A stretch of DNA of 64,000 nucleotides from Agrocybe praecox (taxonomy: Eukaryota > Basidiomycota > Agaricomycetes > Agaricales > Agrocybaceae), in contig OZ024847.1 in the NCBI GenBank assembly GCA_964017145.1, positions 2,108,001 through 2,172,000 on the forward strand. Reading direction: 5' to 3'. The first letter of the stretch is position 1. Each line of letters starts with the position of its first letter. Made by a program: the position numbers and the translations under genes. Under the pieces are notes generated by a model. That model ran no database searches. It saw nothing but the letters and a program-made list of their open reading frames with translations, and was not told the origin of the DNA. Shown one piece after another: positions 34,500 through 46,680 of this stretch.

Positions 34500-36305
34500 T
34501 ATGCGTGATGAGATCTGAATATTGATCCCCAAAGTTCGTTTCTTCGAAAGGAGGTGTGCCCTGGTGCAAGCGTGAGCGGAGAAATTTAGCAAAGAAACAC
34601 GGAAGACGGAATGGATCACTTCATCGCCGAACGGTCACGCACAGTCTGACCTCATGCAGCTGCTTCCGTTACGCGCCGCGTCGCCAACCCCGAGCCTTAT
34701 CTGAGACAAATTTCTTCATTCTTTTCACCACCATCACTTCAGCCCACATGCTTCGTCACTCCGCTCTAGCTGTTTTAACCTGCTTCAACCCATTGTTTGT
34801 CTCTGGTTCAAGTAACCTGAGATCTGGTTGCAGTATACCTTTCACCATCCCGTCAGCCCCATTATCACTGGTATCTTTTTCTCGGCTTTTTTCAGGCTGT
34901 GCTCTCCTCAACCCGACTCATCGGGTCCATAAACGACCTGACTGCTTTCTCTAAAAGAACATTCGCATTCATTTACTCTCCATCCCGCCCAGTATTTTCC
35001 GTGTTCATCAACGCGATGCAGGTTTCACCGATTCATCAATCTCTATCATCACTTGAACTTTATCAACGAATTTTTCCGCGAGCTGCTGGTACCTGCTCGC
35101 CGAAGCCTCGGCCAGCAATGCTTTATCTGCCTCCCCGCGCCCCATTTCTCGAGTCATAACGTTCTGCATTGTTACAAGCGTTCTTTTCTCGTACATAAAA
35201 TATGGCCTCGGCATTTTTTATGCCTCGCCCATTTCCTCGCTTGGACGTGAAGCACGACGGTGCTTTTTTTCTAGTAGCCATGCTATTGGAAAGATAGACG
35301 AATACGGCAAAATATCAAGCAGGCGGAAGTGAGGCCTCGGAGTCAGCTGTATGCTCTACGGAGCACCGTGATGAACACTCCGACCGATGCCATGAGCGCA
35401 CTTGCATCATCCAACTTTTGTGAGGTGAGTTGGCATATTACGCATGCAGATGTACTGACATTGGTGCTCATTCGTCTTTGCAATTAGAGCATGAGGCTAC
35501 TGCTGAAAGCATGGACATTTGCTTTATTGCGGGTTCTGTAGGGGAACACAAACTGTGTGAGCAAATTACGATTTTATACAAGTCTCGGCTTCAGGATGAT
35601 GTGCATTTAGTACACCTCCCCACCTATCCCCTCTCATACCAACGACGAAATTCGCTTACCTTCTCCAAAATCCACCGTTCCGTTTTCTACACTGGATATT
35701 GCAACCTGCTATCTCCACGTCGCTTCTTGGTGTCCTACGTCTTGGTCTCACATCCCAAAATGAAAAGTGGGTATGAAGAACTTTAATTCGACGTGATGCC
35801 GGCTTTCGTTCTTGTTAGTCCTCGACCGAACACGACGGTGATTTGAAGGTGCCAACGTTGAGGAAAACATCAAGTAAGTATCATGGTCACTCAAGCTGTA
35901 CTATGAATCGTAATTAGTTTGATACTTACTGATCTTCGAATTGATTCTTAGTTTCTTCTCTTCAAGCAGGTTCGAAAAAGCCAAGCCATTGGTGGTCATC
36001 GTGGTGCAGGAGAATTTGCTCTCGCATATCCAGCAGCATATTGTGCGTTAGGTAATAAACTCCAACTCGACGAGGAATTTAATGATATGAAAGTTTGGGA
36101 ACAAACTCGGTGTTGCCTTGTCTGGTGCAAGCCCAAGTGACCCGTCTTTTTGATCTTCGAGGATCAGAATATTTTTTTGGTTTGGGCGAAAATACTACCG
36201 AGGGAAATAGGAATAAAGGTTTAAGTGGTTGCAACCTAAGGCCACCTGGATATTGACACTGGGACGAAAATAACCAGACGACACTAGAGTCGAACGCTCA
36301 GCAGC
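34500..36305. other. 5' flank of TPR gene 3, left of the foldback element
   Basis: It resembles the flanks of gene 2 (21100-22400) and gene 4 (46600-47800). No conserved frame was found. It is interrupted at 36312 by the foldback element. Flank homology resumes at 38595 ('gtcacaggatcttgccatc'). Confidence 0.5.
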
Positions 36306-36313
36306 AGAATCAT

Positions 36314-36870
36314 ATGATGCGCCGTTTGCACCATAAATAGCCCCCCCCCCCCTGATAACTCCGCTCCCCCCCCCCGATAACTCACCAATGTTCATTTGGC
36401 CTCTCCCGCGTACCGTAGTCCCTATATAACGATTGTAAAGTCTGTAGAATAGTAAATGATGAGTTTTAGAGCAAAAATCCGCATCAGAATCCCCCTATTG
36501 GGCGAGTTATTTTAAGAATAAACAAATATGATGAGTTCAGACCACCATTACTCTTTCTGACCTATCCCGTGTACTGTAGTCCCTATATAACGATTGTGAT
36601 ATCCGTAGAATAGTAAATAATGAGTTTTAGAACAAAAATCGGGATCAGAATCCTCCAATTGGGCGAGCTATTTTAGGAATAGACAAATGTCAAGGACTAG
36701 AGACCACCCTTACTTTTTTTGACCTCTCCCGTGTATTGTAGACCCAATATGAGTATTGTAAATTCTATAGAATAGTAAATAAGGAGTTTTGGAACAAAAA
36801 TCAGCGTCGAAATAGCCCTCCTCGGTGAGTTATTTTAAGAGCAGTCTGATCAGATTTTCCGGGTCGGTTT
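36314..36870 (+). repeat. Left TIR, containing three ~161-bp tandem repeats
   Basis: Units start with G(G/A)CCT(C/A)TCCCG at 36398, 36559 and 36721. Each contains TATAACGATTGT- and GAATAGTAAAT-type blocks, GAGTTTT.GA.CAAAAAT and GAG(T/C)TATTTTA. Two poly-C runs (12 and 10) lie at the outer end. Confidence 0.85.
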
Positions 36871-38031
36871 TCTCGCTATAAACTGTCTAAATAAACTCTT
36901 TTCGGTGTTATTTATCTATAATCAGGTCTTAGTTGTACCACAATAGTGTTTTATAAGATATGGAAGATGTTTTGTAACCCAAAGACGAGTAGTTAACCTG
37001 ATAACACCCACATATCTACAATGTACATTAATTTCTCAATGTCGTAGACATAACCCTAACTAGTTAAGCTTGCGATCCATTTATAACCCGCAATTAGAAG
37101 AATATATCGCCATGCCTCAAAGGCGAATAAATTATAGGTAGGTCTGTACATATTGCATGTCTCCCCGATGCCGCATAGCTTCGTGATCTAAAAATAGCAA
37201 CACTGCGAAGCGGAGAGTCGCTAATATTTATTTTACACCCCCCATTGTAAAAATCACTCGGGACATTGTCTTTTAGATAACTAATACAAAGTATCTATGT
37301 TTTAAACAAGTACAGAAAATCATAAATTTTCGTATAAAGCATGCATCACTAACTTTTGGGGATTATTCGAGTGTGGCCAGTAAGGAAAACCCAAATTATA
37401 CTGACATGTAACCTACAGATAGAATTTTTAAAGCTATTACTCTTCCTTATTTTGGGAGTTTTACATCTCTTTTAGCTGTCTGTGCGGCCAGAGAAATGCA
37501 AATAACTGGTTTTTCGAAGGTGTTTGAATAGTTCCCACGCTTCGCTTGACGGCTGCACCTCGCGTATGAACACAACTTTATCATGTATGAGGGCCGTATA
37601 ACATAGAAAGGGCTCACGATATAATGAAAGTAAAATTCATGATCCATTTCAGTACCAACGTCTGATGTAGAGACATGCGCCAGCACGACGCACATTAGTC
37701 TATCTTTGAGTGACTCCGAATGGCGGTGTACATGCTCAACGCGTTGAAAATCATGATATGAATAGCGCAAAAATGAGTTTCTGATATAAACACGCATATA
37801 GTAATAACCGTACACATTTATTGGCTTCTGAAATTTTTCTTATGCAGTGAGATGTCTCGATGTAGATAATGTATCATCTCACAAGTTACTACCTTCAATT
37901 GATCACTAAATTTGAGCTTATCTATTAAAAAAACGGATACTACATATTTTCATAACGTCAAAAGTCGATGAATGTCTCATTGATAGTGAAATATGCTTGA
38001 AAACCCTGTTTTTTGAGAGTTTACAACGAAG

Positions 38032-38587
38032 AAACCGACCCGGAAAATCTGATCAGACTGCTCTTAAAATAACTCACCGAGGAGGGCTATTTCGACGCTG
38101 ATTTTTGTTCCAAAACTCCTTATTTACTATTCTATAGAATTTACAATACTCATATTGGGTCTACAATACACGGGAGAGGTCAAAAAAAGTAAGGGTGGTC
38201 TCTAGTCCTTGACATTTGTCTATTCCTAAAATAGCTCGCCCAATTGGAGGATTCTGATCCCGATTTTTGTTCTAAAACTCATTATTTACTATTCTACGGA
38301 TATCACAATCGTTATATAGGGACTACAGTACACGGGATAGGTCAGAAAGAGTAATGGTGGTCTGAACTCATCATATTTGTTTATTCTTAAAATAACTCGC
38401 CCAATAGGGGGATTCTGATGCGGATTTTTGCTCTAAAACTCATCATTTACTATTCTACAGACTTTACAATCGTTATATAGGGACTACGGTACGCGGGAGA
38501 GGCCAAATGAACATTGGTGAGTTATCGGGGGGGGGGAGCGGAGTTATCAGGGGGGGGGGGCTATTTATGGTGCAAACGGCGCACCAT
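38032..38587 (-). repeat. Right TIR of the foldback element
   Basis: It is the reverse complement of 36314-36870, including the three tandem repeats and the two homopolymer runs (G on this strand). Confidence 0.85.
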
Positions 38588-38594
38588 AGAATCA

Positions 38595-39047
38595 CGGTGT
38601 TATTTAGTAATGTCACAGGATCTTGCCATCGGAAATAACGGCAATGCTTTTCCTTCCACTGCTTCAAGTCATATCTATATGCGATGGTTGCACCACGCTA
38701 TGCATCATGGGTTCTGCAGTGATGTGCGGCTGATATCTCTCACAGTCTCAAGCAGTGCGTATTTAACACCGTACGCGCAAGGCTACAACTTCTTCACAAC
38801 TTACGTTTGAACACTTGAATTGCTCAACCATGTCCACCATCGCTTACGGATACTGCATCCATAATGAATTTTGGTGGAAGGCCAATACGCTACATGGCAT
38901 GGAAACAGGTTATTTATTTTTGGAACATTGTGAATGACGGCTCTCATGTCTTATCTATAACGGATAGATGGGCGCCAGGCAGTGCTGATTATATCAGTGG
39001 AATCGGATAATCTCAGGTGACTTTCCTCTTTCTTCGCTTTGCCTACA
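38595..39047 (+). promoter_or_regulatory. 5' region of TPR gene 3 with weak promoter module
   Basis: A diverged module reads GGGCGCCAGGC (38970-38980), then AGTGCTGA, then TTATATC (38989-38995), about 55 bases before the ATG at 39048. The perfect GGCGGTGCTG seen in genes 1, 2 and 5 is absent. The foldback element ends 460 bases upstream of the start and may influence expression (inference). Confidence 0.45.
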
Positions 39048-42000
39048 ATGGCAGATCCATTATCCATTACTCTGGCCGTAGTCTCGCTTGCAACAGCACT
39101 CAAGGACATTATCGAACTCGCACAAACGCTCAATGACTCGTTTAAGAAGGTGTCAATTCACCATTACCGCTAGGCGAAGGCTTCAAAGCTGATTGTTTCT
39201 TCTTAGCCTGGTCGGAATATGCGAAGGGCAGAATCTCTGGCTGCGGAGACACTCGAAATTGTACAAGAGCTCAAGACATTCTATGACGGGCATAAAGAGA
39301 TTCTAGACAGCGCGCCGGATATGCAAAAGGCCATAATAAGACTTTCGAAGTGCGTGTTTATCACCATTAATCGAGCATTTTTATTCACATCTCTTATAGG
39401 GAAATGGAAAGAGTACACCAGGAATGCATACCTATACTACAAATTCACTCGGCCTCGGATGGAAAACTACGTACCTGGATAAAGCGGAAAGTTGGACCGT
39501 GGTGGAGACGGAATAGCCTAGAGAAATCCATTCGGAGCCTTCGAGATAGGGCGAACAAATGTCGCAGTGATTTCATGGTACGAGAATAATCAATACTCAG
39601 CCGGATATTTGCTGATATGAATATTAAAGATATTTGCATTACTACGTATGGAAACCGCCACAGCACAGGTCCAGGCGACGACAGCACAGGTCGAAGCCTC
39701 AACAGCTCAAACTCAAGCCTCTGTGGTCCGAATTGAGGCCACCACGATCGAAATCCGAGCTGCTGTTACGCATGCCGGGATTGCTCACCCTCAACCCCGA
39801 TCATCGCTTCCTCAAGTGCCGGACGGCAACCTCCTAGCCTTCCGGGGTTCCACTCCTGTCGTATTATCCCATCTCCCTCCACATGTAAAATTGGCCGAAC
39901 ACCTTGTGTATAAGGAGTCTATCACCTTTCAAGTGGGCAAGATCGGGATTCTATTCAAAATGATCACTTTTGGTGGATTCCATACCGAAGTAGAGCCAGA
40001 TCATTTACATTTGCAACCCTTCAAGTTTTTCATAAGGCTAAACCCTTCCCAAAAAGAGGAAATGGAAGGTCTACAATTGGATGTGTTCGCTAAGATTGCG
40101 AAAATACGTGAAAACTTAAAAGGCAGACATAACAGACGATCAATCCAGGACGGCGCATGGGCGATGTCGGATTTATCTGTCTGGCTTTCCAGCCTCAACA
40201 TGCACCATGAATCTTTAGCAATGTCGCAGTTTGCTGTAGGCCTTTATAAGATACTCGCCAAGACAAACGAAGATGTTTATGGACCCCACCTTGCGCATGC
40301 ACTTCAACTCCTGTCGTACAGACTTGCGGACACTGGGGAGCTTGTACAGGCCTACAAAGTAATCACAGAGGCTGTGACCCTTGGGCGTCGTCTCGTGGCT
40401 GCCAGTCCAACCTTTGAAGCCCAAATCCAGCTTGCTAATTTGGTTCGCTACTCCTCCTACGTTGCGCGTCGTAATGGAGACTTGGAAAGTGCCACCCGCG
40501 ATGCAGAAGAAGCGGTACAAGCCTACGAGGGTCTCATTGGAAACACCACATCCGTGTTACAAATGGAAGTAAAAACCATAAACAAAATGTGCGGACCAAC
40601 CGTTATGACGTTGGAAGCCACGCGCCTTTACGACTTTGCTCGTGCATTGGTTGAGCTGCATTATAATCTATCTCCAACCAGTAGAAAAGTCGAATCAGTA
40701 AGCGCAGGAATCAAGGCACTGGTATTATACAGTGCACTGGAGCAGAGGGGCAAGCACACTGGTTTCAGTCATTTGATAGCAGATATTTGTCACTCTCTCG
40801 CCTCCACCGAGTATCGTGACGTAATCTCCGTCGAGCAGGCTCTTTCTTACGCGCACAAAGCAGTGTCTCGATATGAGGAGGTCCTTCAACACACTGGAAA
40901 TGTTCCCCGCAACCTTCCTTTTTCCCTAGCAAGCCAAGCCAAGATTTTATCAGATTTAGGCCGTGTTGAGGAGGCATATGTGGTGTGCCAGAAACTTGAA
41001 CAAATAATTCAAAAGCATATTGAGGATCATCAACTCCATACCGAATCACTCCTGCAACTAACGCAAAATCTTTACCGTTGCAGGCGTTACGTGGAGGCAG
41101 CGTTGGTCGGGGAACAATTGGTTGCAACCTGCGGAGCATCACTTTTAAATGGGAATCTCTGTAGCGCCTACGCCTACACTTCTTGGGCCTTTGAAAGGTC
41201 AGGAAATGCTCTCAAGGCAGTACAAATTGCGGAATCAGCAGTCAGCTATTGGCGTGTGCTAGCATTTCACGATTCTAAAAACGTCCAATTCCTTGCTGTC
41301 AGCTTTTACAATCTAGCAGATCTACTTCTATCAGCGGCTGAGCATGGACGAGCCCTTGGTGAAGGACACGAAGCAATGAAGCTGTACAACAACTTGATTG
41401 AAAATGACCCTTTTCTGGTGAAGCGTTACATGGAAGTTCTTCAACTAAACATGGATATTGCCATACATGCAAAAATGGAAATCCAGTCCATGGAAAGAAG
41501 CTGGCAGGTCATTCAATATTCTCGGGCACTGGTCAAGCAATTTCCAGACCAACGAACATTTCTTATTCGTCTCATCCTGGATCATGCGGGGGTGTTGGAA
41601 GACTGTGACAAACTTGCAGAAGCCAGCGCCGCCATTGAAGAGGCTCTCGCTTGGTTTGACTCTCAACCTGCACAAGATGAAGATCTGGCCCAGCTACACA
41701 CCGACACGCTTTTATATTCTGCCCGACTTCTTCGTGATCAGGGTCATTTTGATAAGACATTAAGTGCCTATGATAAGGCGATCAGAGTTGGGCAACCCTT
41801 CGCGAGCAATCATTCTGTCGCATCCAATATTCTCTGGATAAAGGTTGGAACCCTCATAATATTATGCATTATAGGAAAAGTTCCACTGGCGCTTGCCAGC
41901 ATTGAAAATTGTCTTATGTTTGCCGCTGAACATGATTTGGAGGAAGAAGACGCGTATACCCGTTATTTGGAAAATGCGGCACTTGTCTACCGATCCAGTG

Positions 42001-42584
42001 GGGACCTCGATAAAGCGGTGTCCAACATGCGACGGTCAATCGTAATTGACAGAGATCAGGACAGAATTCCATATTCCTGGATTTTGTCCGACCTCCTTGC
42101 CGACGCTGGGGAGGAGGAAGAAGCTCTTACTGTTACAGATGATGCCATACAAGAATTAGAATCAGAACAGTTGGAGGATAAATGCACAACCATTCAAAAG
42201 GAGCTCTATGCACAGGCGCGATATAGTCGGGCCCTTCGTCTCTTCTGCAATAACGACCATGCTCAGGCGCGAAAACTGCTTCTAGAGGTCCGATCATTCT
42301 ACAGACAACATTCCCAAAACCGGAATCTTTGGTTCATAAAGCTGGCTATAGCCCTATGGGCGTTGGGGCACCTAGAATGTGCATCAGGCCAACACGAAGC
42401 AGGTGTCGCCGCCAGGAAGGAGTTTGATGAATTGCGCAAACAACTGCGCCTCATATTCCCAAGCCTCGATGATCTTGTGGAAGTGGGCTTGGCTCGCGAG
42501 AGAAGATTTCCAGCGTGGAATAATCTTCTTAAGAAACACAAGTTTACATGCGGACACCAAGAGGATTGTTTAGAGTCGTCATAA
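39048..42584 (+). CDS. TPR gene 3: N-terminal helical domain + heptad linker + TPR protein
   Basis: Exons 39048-39149, 39207-39349, 39400-39577 and 39630-42584 join in frame to give 1125 aa. The N-terminal module is conserved (MADPLSITLAVVSLATALKD; RAESLAAETLEIVQEL; GPWWRRNSLEKSIRSLRD). Five heptads follow. The next segment is of the second class (KMITFGGFHTEVEPDHLHLQ; KIAKIRENLKGRHN), shared only with gene 5. The C-terminus is PSLDDLVEVGLARERRFPAW, with a short tail after KKHKFTCGHQ. TPR-type pairs include GELVQAYKVITEAVTLGRRL. No frame damage. Function is inferred as for gene 1. Confidence 0.85.
39660..39764 (+). repeat. 21-bp coding minisatellite, 5 heptads
   Basis: The units read TAQVQAT, TAQVEAS, TAQTQAS, VVRIEAT and TIEIRAA. 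Confidence 0.85.
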
Positions 42585-42669
42585 ACCCTTGTTATTTCCC
42601 TGGACTCGAGATCGAGAGAGTTCCACAAGTCCGCCTACACCTTTCAATGTTTTTGGCAAATAATAATAA

Positions 42670-43276
42670 TTAAGTATCGTTGTTCCATACTTCAGAGTTC
42701 ATGAGACCACCAGTCGTTATTCGCAAGCCGAGCGAGTTTAGAAGGATTTCGGTACCTGTATAGCCCGAACATGGCATGTCGTGTGTATCAGGGTAGTAGT
42801 TACTTAGCAAACTGAACCGGCAAGCCCCAGGTATCGGCAGATGATGTGACTGCCGATGTGAAGCAAGGACATATGCCGACAAAAGGATACTTGAAAACAA
42901 AAAGGTAAAAAGGGCAGAGGAAACTCGACATATTATATAACATAACTCACCGAATGTATAAGCACTCAATAAAGGTATCGGAACCTGAAAGTACGCTGGC
43001 CAGAGTACTTTAAGAGTATGTCTCCGCCATCAAGAGCCTCGATAACCGTAACACAACGAGAAATAATCATGCCGTTTGGAAGTTGAGAGCCAACTAAGAA
43101 TAGTCTCCATCCACGCGCAATAAAGGAGAAATCATACGATGCGACAAGACATAGAGACACATATAAGGCAAAATCCGGCGCGCAGCGTGAGTGACCTTGT
43201 CGATTTTCAACCATGGGTGACTAATATCTTGTGCAGATACACTAGATCTTACAAAAAAGACGAACAGTTGAGCCAA
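42670..43276 (-). pseudogene. Possible remnant of a multi-pass membrane protein gene
   Basis: Overlapping minus-strand frames are hydrophobic: MAQLFVFF at 43276, FALYVSLCLVASYDFSFIARG in the frame 43214-42966, and AYTFGELCYIICRVSSALFTF in the frame 42969-42670. Their order and spacing suggest a small polytopic protein with short introns, perhaps of the fungal DUF6533-like kind, but I cannot confirm a continuous frame. It has no counterpart near the other TPR genes. Confidence 0.25.
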
Positions 43277-43279
43277 ATT

Positions 43280-44480
43280 AATGATGGTAGGTAACTAGTG
43301 GAAGGATAAAGAAACGAAAGAAACAGTCCGAAGACATAACAGATAATACCGAACTTACTACACGTGGCTGAGCGATTGGCGTCTGGGCATGCAATAAGAA
43401 GTCTGAATTAAGTTAATTCTGCTTTCCACCAGCGAGACATTCCGCGTTGTCTGCACGCCGCCTTCCTCATACGGGTGTGTATTCAGGATGTGATATCGAT
43501 CATGATGGGAAACACGTTACGCTAGTCTAATATTACTCTCTTCCTTCCCCATAATCTATCCCAAGACAGACGTGGAACCATCGAATTCTAATCTTCTTAG
43601 ACCATCCCCCCAACAGTCTGCCACAATTCTTCTTTTCTTATAGACGTGATGAGTGGGCATCATCATCCATCACGATCGCCACGTAGAGAGAGAATAATAA
43701 AACCGTGATAACAACGTAGATGCGTACATGTATAAAAGGGTGGGCTAATAAAAAGCGATATATAGAAGATGAAATATACGAAAATGAAGAAAAGCGAGGA
43801 GAAATTGTGCTACAACGAGACGAGACTTGAAACCATAAAATTTATAGGTGGTATCATATATATAACAAGGGGACGAAAGTGAAGAGAGACAAGCACCCGT
43901 AGGCGCTAAGAGGAAAGAGAGAGAGAGAAAGGGGGGGGGGAAGACGATGGGACAGGGATAGATGACGGTGATAGATACATGAGTAGGTGGGTGGAAGCAC
44001 ATCACATGAGCTCAACGCTCAGCATGGTATGGGTATGGTATGATATGGATTGCACCAGGACGCAGGATATCGTCGCTGCTGATAGGCGTGGATGATTGGA
44101 CGGATGGAAAGATGGAAAGAGGGTATATCGTGATCGATATCGACGAAATAAATATGCTTCATGTCTGGTCGTTTTTTTGGGGTCGTGGTCGTATATGACA
44201 AAAAAGGCGTTCGTTACTGATTTATGGGTTTTTTGTGCTGTGGGTGTATGCGTGAGTGTGTGGGTGGATGTATATATGTATGTGTACGCACAGGCTGCAG
44301 CTCGATCGGTTAGTTGTTTGGTTGGTTGGTCGATCCACAGTCGGGGTCGTCGTCGTTTTCGACAAGGTGAATTGGTTGTATGGAATGGATATTTGTCATA
44401 TATTTTTGCTTCATTCTTGTCGACCCACTTCGCCTTCTAGTGTGCGTGCACCACGCGTCAAAGTCGTGACATGTCTTGTT
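43280..44480. other. Intergenic, low-complexity rich
   Basis: It holds (GA)n and poly-G stretches (about 43915-43940), GGTATGGTATGATATGG (about 44030), and GT-rich stretches near 44250-44290. No supported gene was found, and no repeat of the neighbouring units begins until about 44480. Confidence 0.4.
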
Positions 44481-45690
44481 GTTAATATTGCTCGCGAATC
44501 TGCACTAGATCTTTGAACGTCGGAACGAAAGTGAGGGGAAAAAGTTAGCGAATGTTTTTCTTGATTGATTGATTGGTTAGTTGGGCTATCGCACTTCAAA
44601 AACCCAGCTTGCTTTGTTGTTTGGTTGATTTGGTTTCGTTCGGGTTTTGTGTTGATCATTGATGTTTTTGTCGATGACGATGGAGGTGGTGATGATGTGG
44701 AAGAAGGCAGAGACGACACCGACGGAGGATGACGATGGCGATGATGATGGTGATATAAAGACGACAAAGGGCCTTAATTACTAATCACAGTATATTTTTT
44801 TTTAGGGTGCGGAGGGTGAGCGTGATGTGGGGTAGGAGAGCGGGTGTGAAGGGATATGGAGGTAAGAAAGGCGAAAAGACGAAAAAGAAAAGAAAAAGGC
44901 AGCAAAATAACCGAAGAAAAGAAGAGGAAATCCAGTCGGCCCGAATCTGTTCTGTTCACAGACGTCTCGTCCAAGTCCTACGTCCTCGAATAATCGGACA
45001 TCCTCGAATAAAACGACCAATCCACGAACGGATCTTCCACGAGAAGAGCCACGGATCGTCATCGATAAACAGTGTATGCATATGCATAGGAGGTATCCAG
45101 CGCTCATGCGCGTCATCATCTTGGGCGGAGATGGGGGAGTAGAGAGATGACGAGGCTTTGCATTGACGCGAACACGGAGTTGGGTGCGGATGTAGCATAG
45201 CGCGAGGGGATCGAAGGTACCGGAGGTGCACCATACACAGCTGACGAGGACAAAGACATCGATGCAGAGTCGTAGTGTGATGATGGTGTCGGTGTCTGAG
45301 AGAGCAGAGAGGGTGTATTGAAGCGCATGGGGGATGCATGGGACAAACCAGGCCCAGGCGTATGCAAGCGCGTTATAGAGTGTGGAAGTGCTGCTGCAGC
45401 AGCTAATGCAGAGGACAGTCCTGGGCCGGGAGTGTGAGATCTCGGGGACGACACGCCAGGTGTGTGAGATCTTGGGATTGTAGGTGCGGGTGTATGGGAG
45501 CGAGTGGGTGATACGGGTGTGGAATGGAAGTGGGTCATGGAGGAAGTCATTGGGCGGGAAGACAGCGGATGCGGATGCCATTGAGTCTGGATAATGGCGA
45601 GGTGGTGCTCGAGCTCGTTGACGAGGGAAACTCTCTCTGTGGCGTGCTGAACGGTGCTAGTGATGCAGTTGGCGATGTTGGAGGGTATAA
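44480..45690 (-). pseudogene. Ser/Thr/Pro-rich reading frame, copy 2 (frameshifted)
   Basis: It is equivalent to 18990-20254. The minus-strand frame reads TSTVQHATERVSLVNELEHH (about 45660-45600) and then an SHTPG-rich tract (45550-45230). It continues past the point where copy 1 has its stop (PSIPSRYATSAPNSVFASMQ), then shifts frame and ends SLLPHLRPR at 45116. The ancestral STPPSPPKMMTR continuation is found in another frame (about 45150-45110). Confidence 0.5.
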
Positions 45691-46680
45691 TCCGAGCAGC
45701 ACTGATGTGTACTATGTATGTACGGTGGCGGCAATGTGGGTAGGTGCGTACGAGTTTCTCATTGAAGCTGAGGACAACGTTGAACTATAACGAAGGGTAC
45801 AGGAGTAAGAGCTTAAACTTACCACACGGCCTTTAACAAGCTTGACTTCCCATCGACCCTCTCTTCTAAACAAAATATTTACTGCACCCACATGGCCAAG
45901 GACAACCATGATGCCAATGACCCTCTGCGTACTGTGACGAATAAACAGAAAGATATTAGAGGATGTCTCTAAGAGTCGGAAGGTAAACTTACAAAATTAT
46001 GGATCTCTTTGGCTCTTTTCCTTGTTTGCGCAGCCCGAAATGTCAATCGTGCCCCGTACCGCGATAATGAGAATGATCGAATTACGAAAGAAAAGAAATC
46101 TGAAGGAATAATAAGGCTATATATGCATTCAAACCAGATGTTCCTTACAGTGGTGATACCTAGATGGCATAACTTCACGGCAAGCACATCGAACATCGAT
46201 ACCCGTTCGTCAAGATAAGGAGGGGAAAGGGGAATCTGGAAGGGCGGATAGATGTGAGTGGGGTAGCATAGCGAGGGGAAAAGCCACTTACTGGTTGAGA
46301 AGTGTACGATTCTAGCTTCATGGCAAGTGCAGGGAGGGTGGCAGCAGTTCCAAGTGGGTCATGAAGTGGCCTCGATCGGGTTCTTGGAATTTGAGATGAT
46401 ATCCGGTGTTCTTGACCGAATTGGAGCTGGTACGAAACACGCAGAGATCGGCGATACGGAAAAGAGAGTAAACATAGTAAGTATATTCTCAGAAAATATG
46501 ACTCTGGATGTGGTATTGCAGAGGACAGCCATGTCACGCGTCGATCCACAAAGCTCATCGTTGAGCTTAGGTCCAAGTGAACAAGTGCAAGCGGTGAGCG
46601 GAGAAATTCAAAGGGAGACGGACTAATTTCGGAAGGAACGATCACGCGACTTTATTCGGATTTCTCCGTTACGCGGCGTA
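45660..46680 (-). pseudogene. Copy F of the decayed minus-strand gene family
   Basis: It closely resembles copy D. Minus-strand exon-like blocks are SSQIPRTRSRPLHDPLGTAA (46410-46350), PPYLDERVSMFDVLAVKLCH (about 46225-46160) ending at a GTAAGGAAC donor-like site, a block ending AATTTT at GTAAGTTT (about 45995), and GIMVVLGHVGAVNILFRREG then RWEVKLVKG (45915-45825). The last two peptides look like a real conserved exon. The family is unidentified. Confidence 0.45.

Larger units (their letters stand above)
36313..38587. mobile_element. Foldback-type DNA element with ~557-bp TIRs
   Basis: A 2275-bp insertion is flanked by a 7-bp direct repeat AGAATCA (36306-36312 and 38588-38594; an eighth base mismatches). 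The ends ATGATGCGCC / GGCGCACCAT start inverted repeats of about 557 bp (36314-36870 and 38032-38587). These look identical by eye except for one terminal base and one base in a poly-C run (12 against 11). The internal 1.16 kb is AT-rich. Its only sizeable frame is 37447-37815 (-, 122 codons), which has no transposase-like motif that I can see. The near-identity of the arms implies recent insertion or ongoing arm conversion. The 7-8 bp duplication would suit a hAT-like or related transposase, but assignment is open. Confidence 0.85.

Noticed and set aside
37447..37815. 122-codon frame inside the foldback element as a transposase
   Set aside because: It is too short, with no DDE/DDD or DNA-binding motif visible, in AT-rich sequence.
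36313..38587. LTR retrotransposon or solo LTR
   Set aside because: The repeats are inverted, not direct, and there is no TG...CA pair, primer-binding site or polypurine tract.
44411..44767. His/Pro/Ser-rich frame on the minus strand (also 60708-61016)
   Set aside because: It is produced by GATGACGATGG-type low-complexity DNA, and the frame differs between copies.
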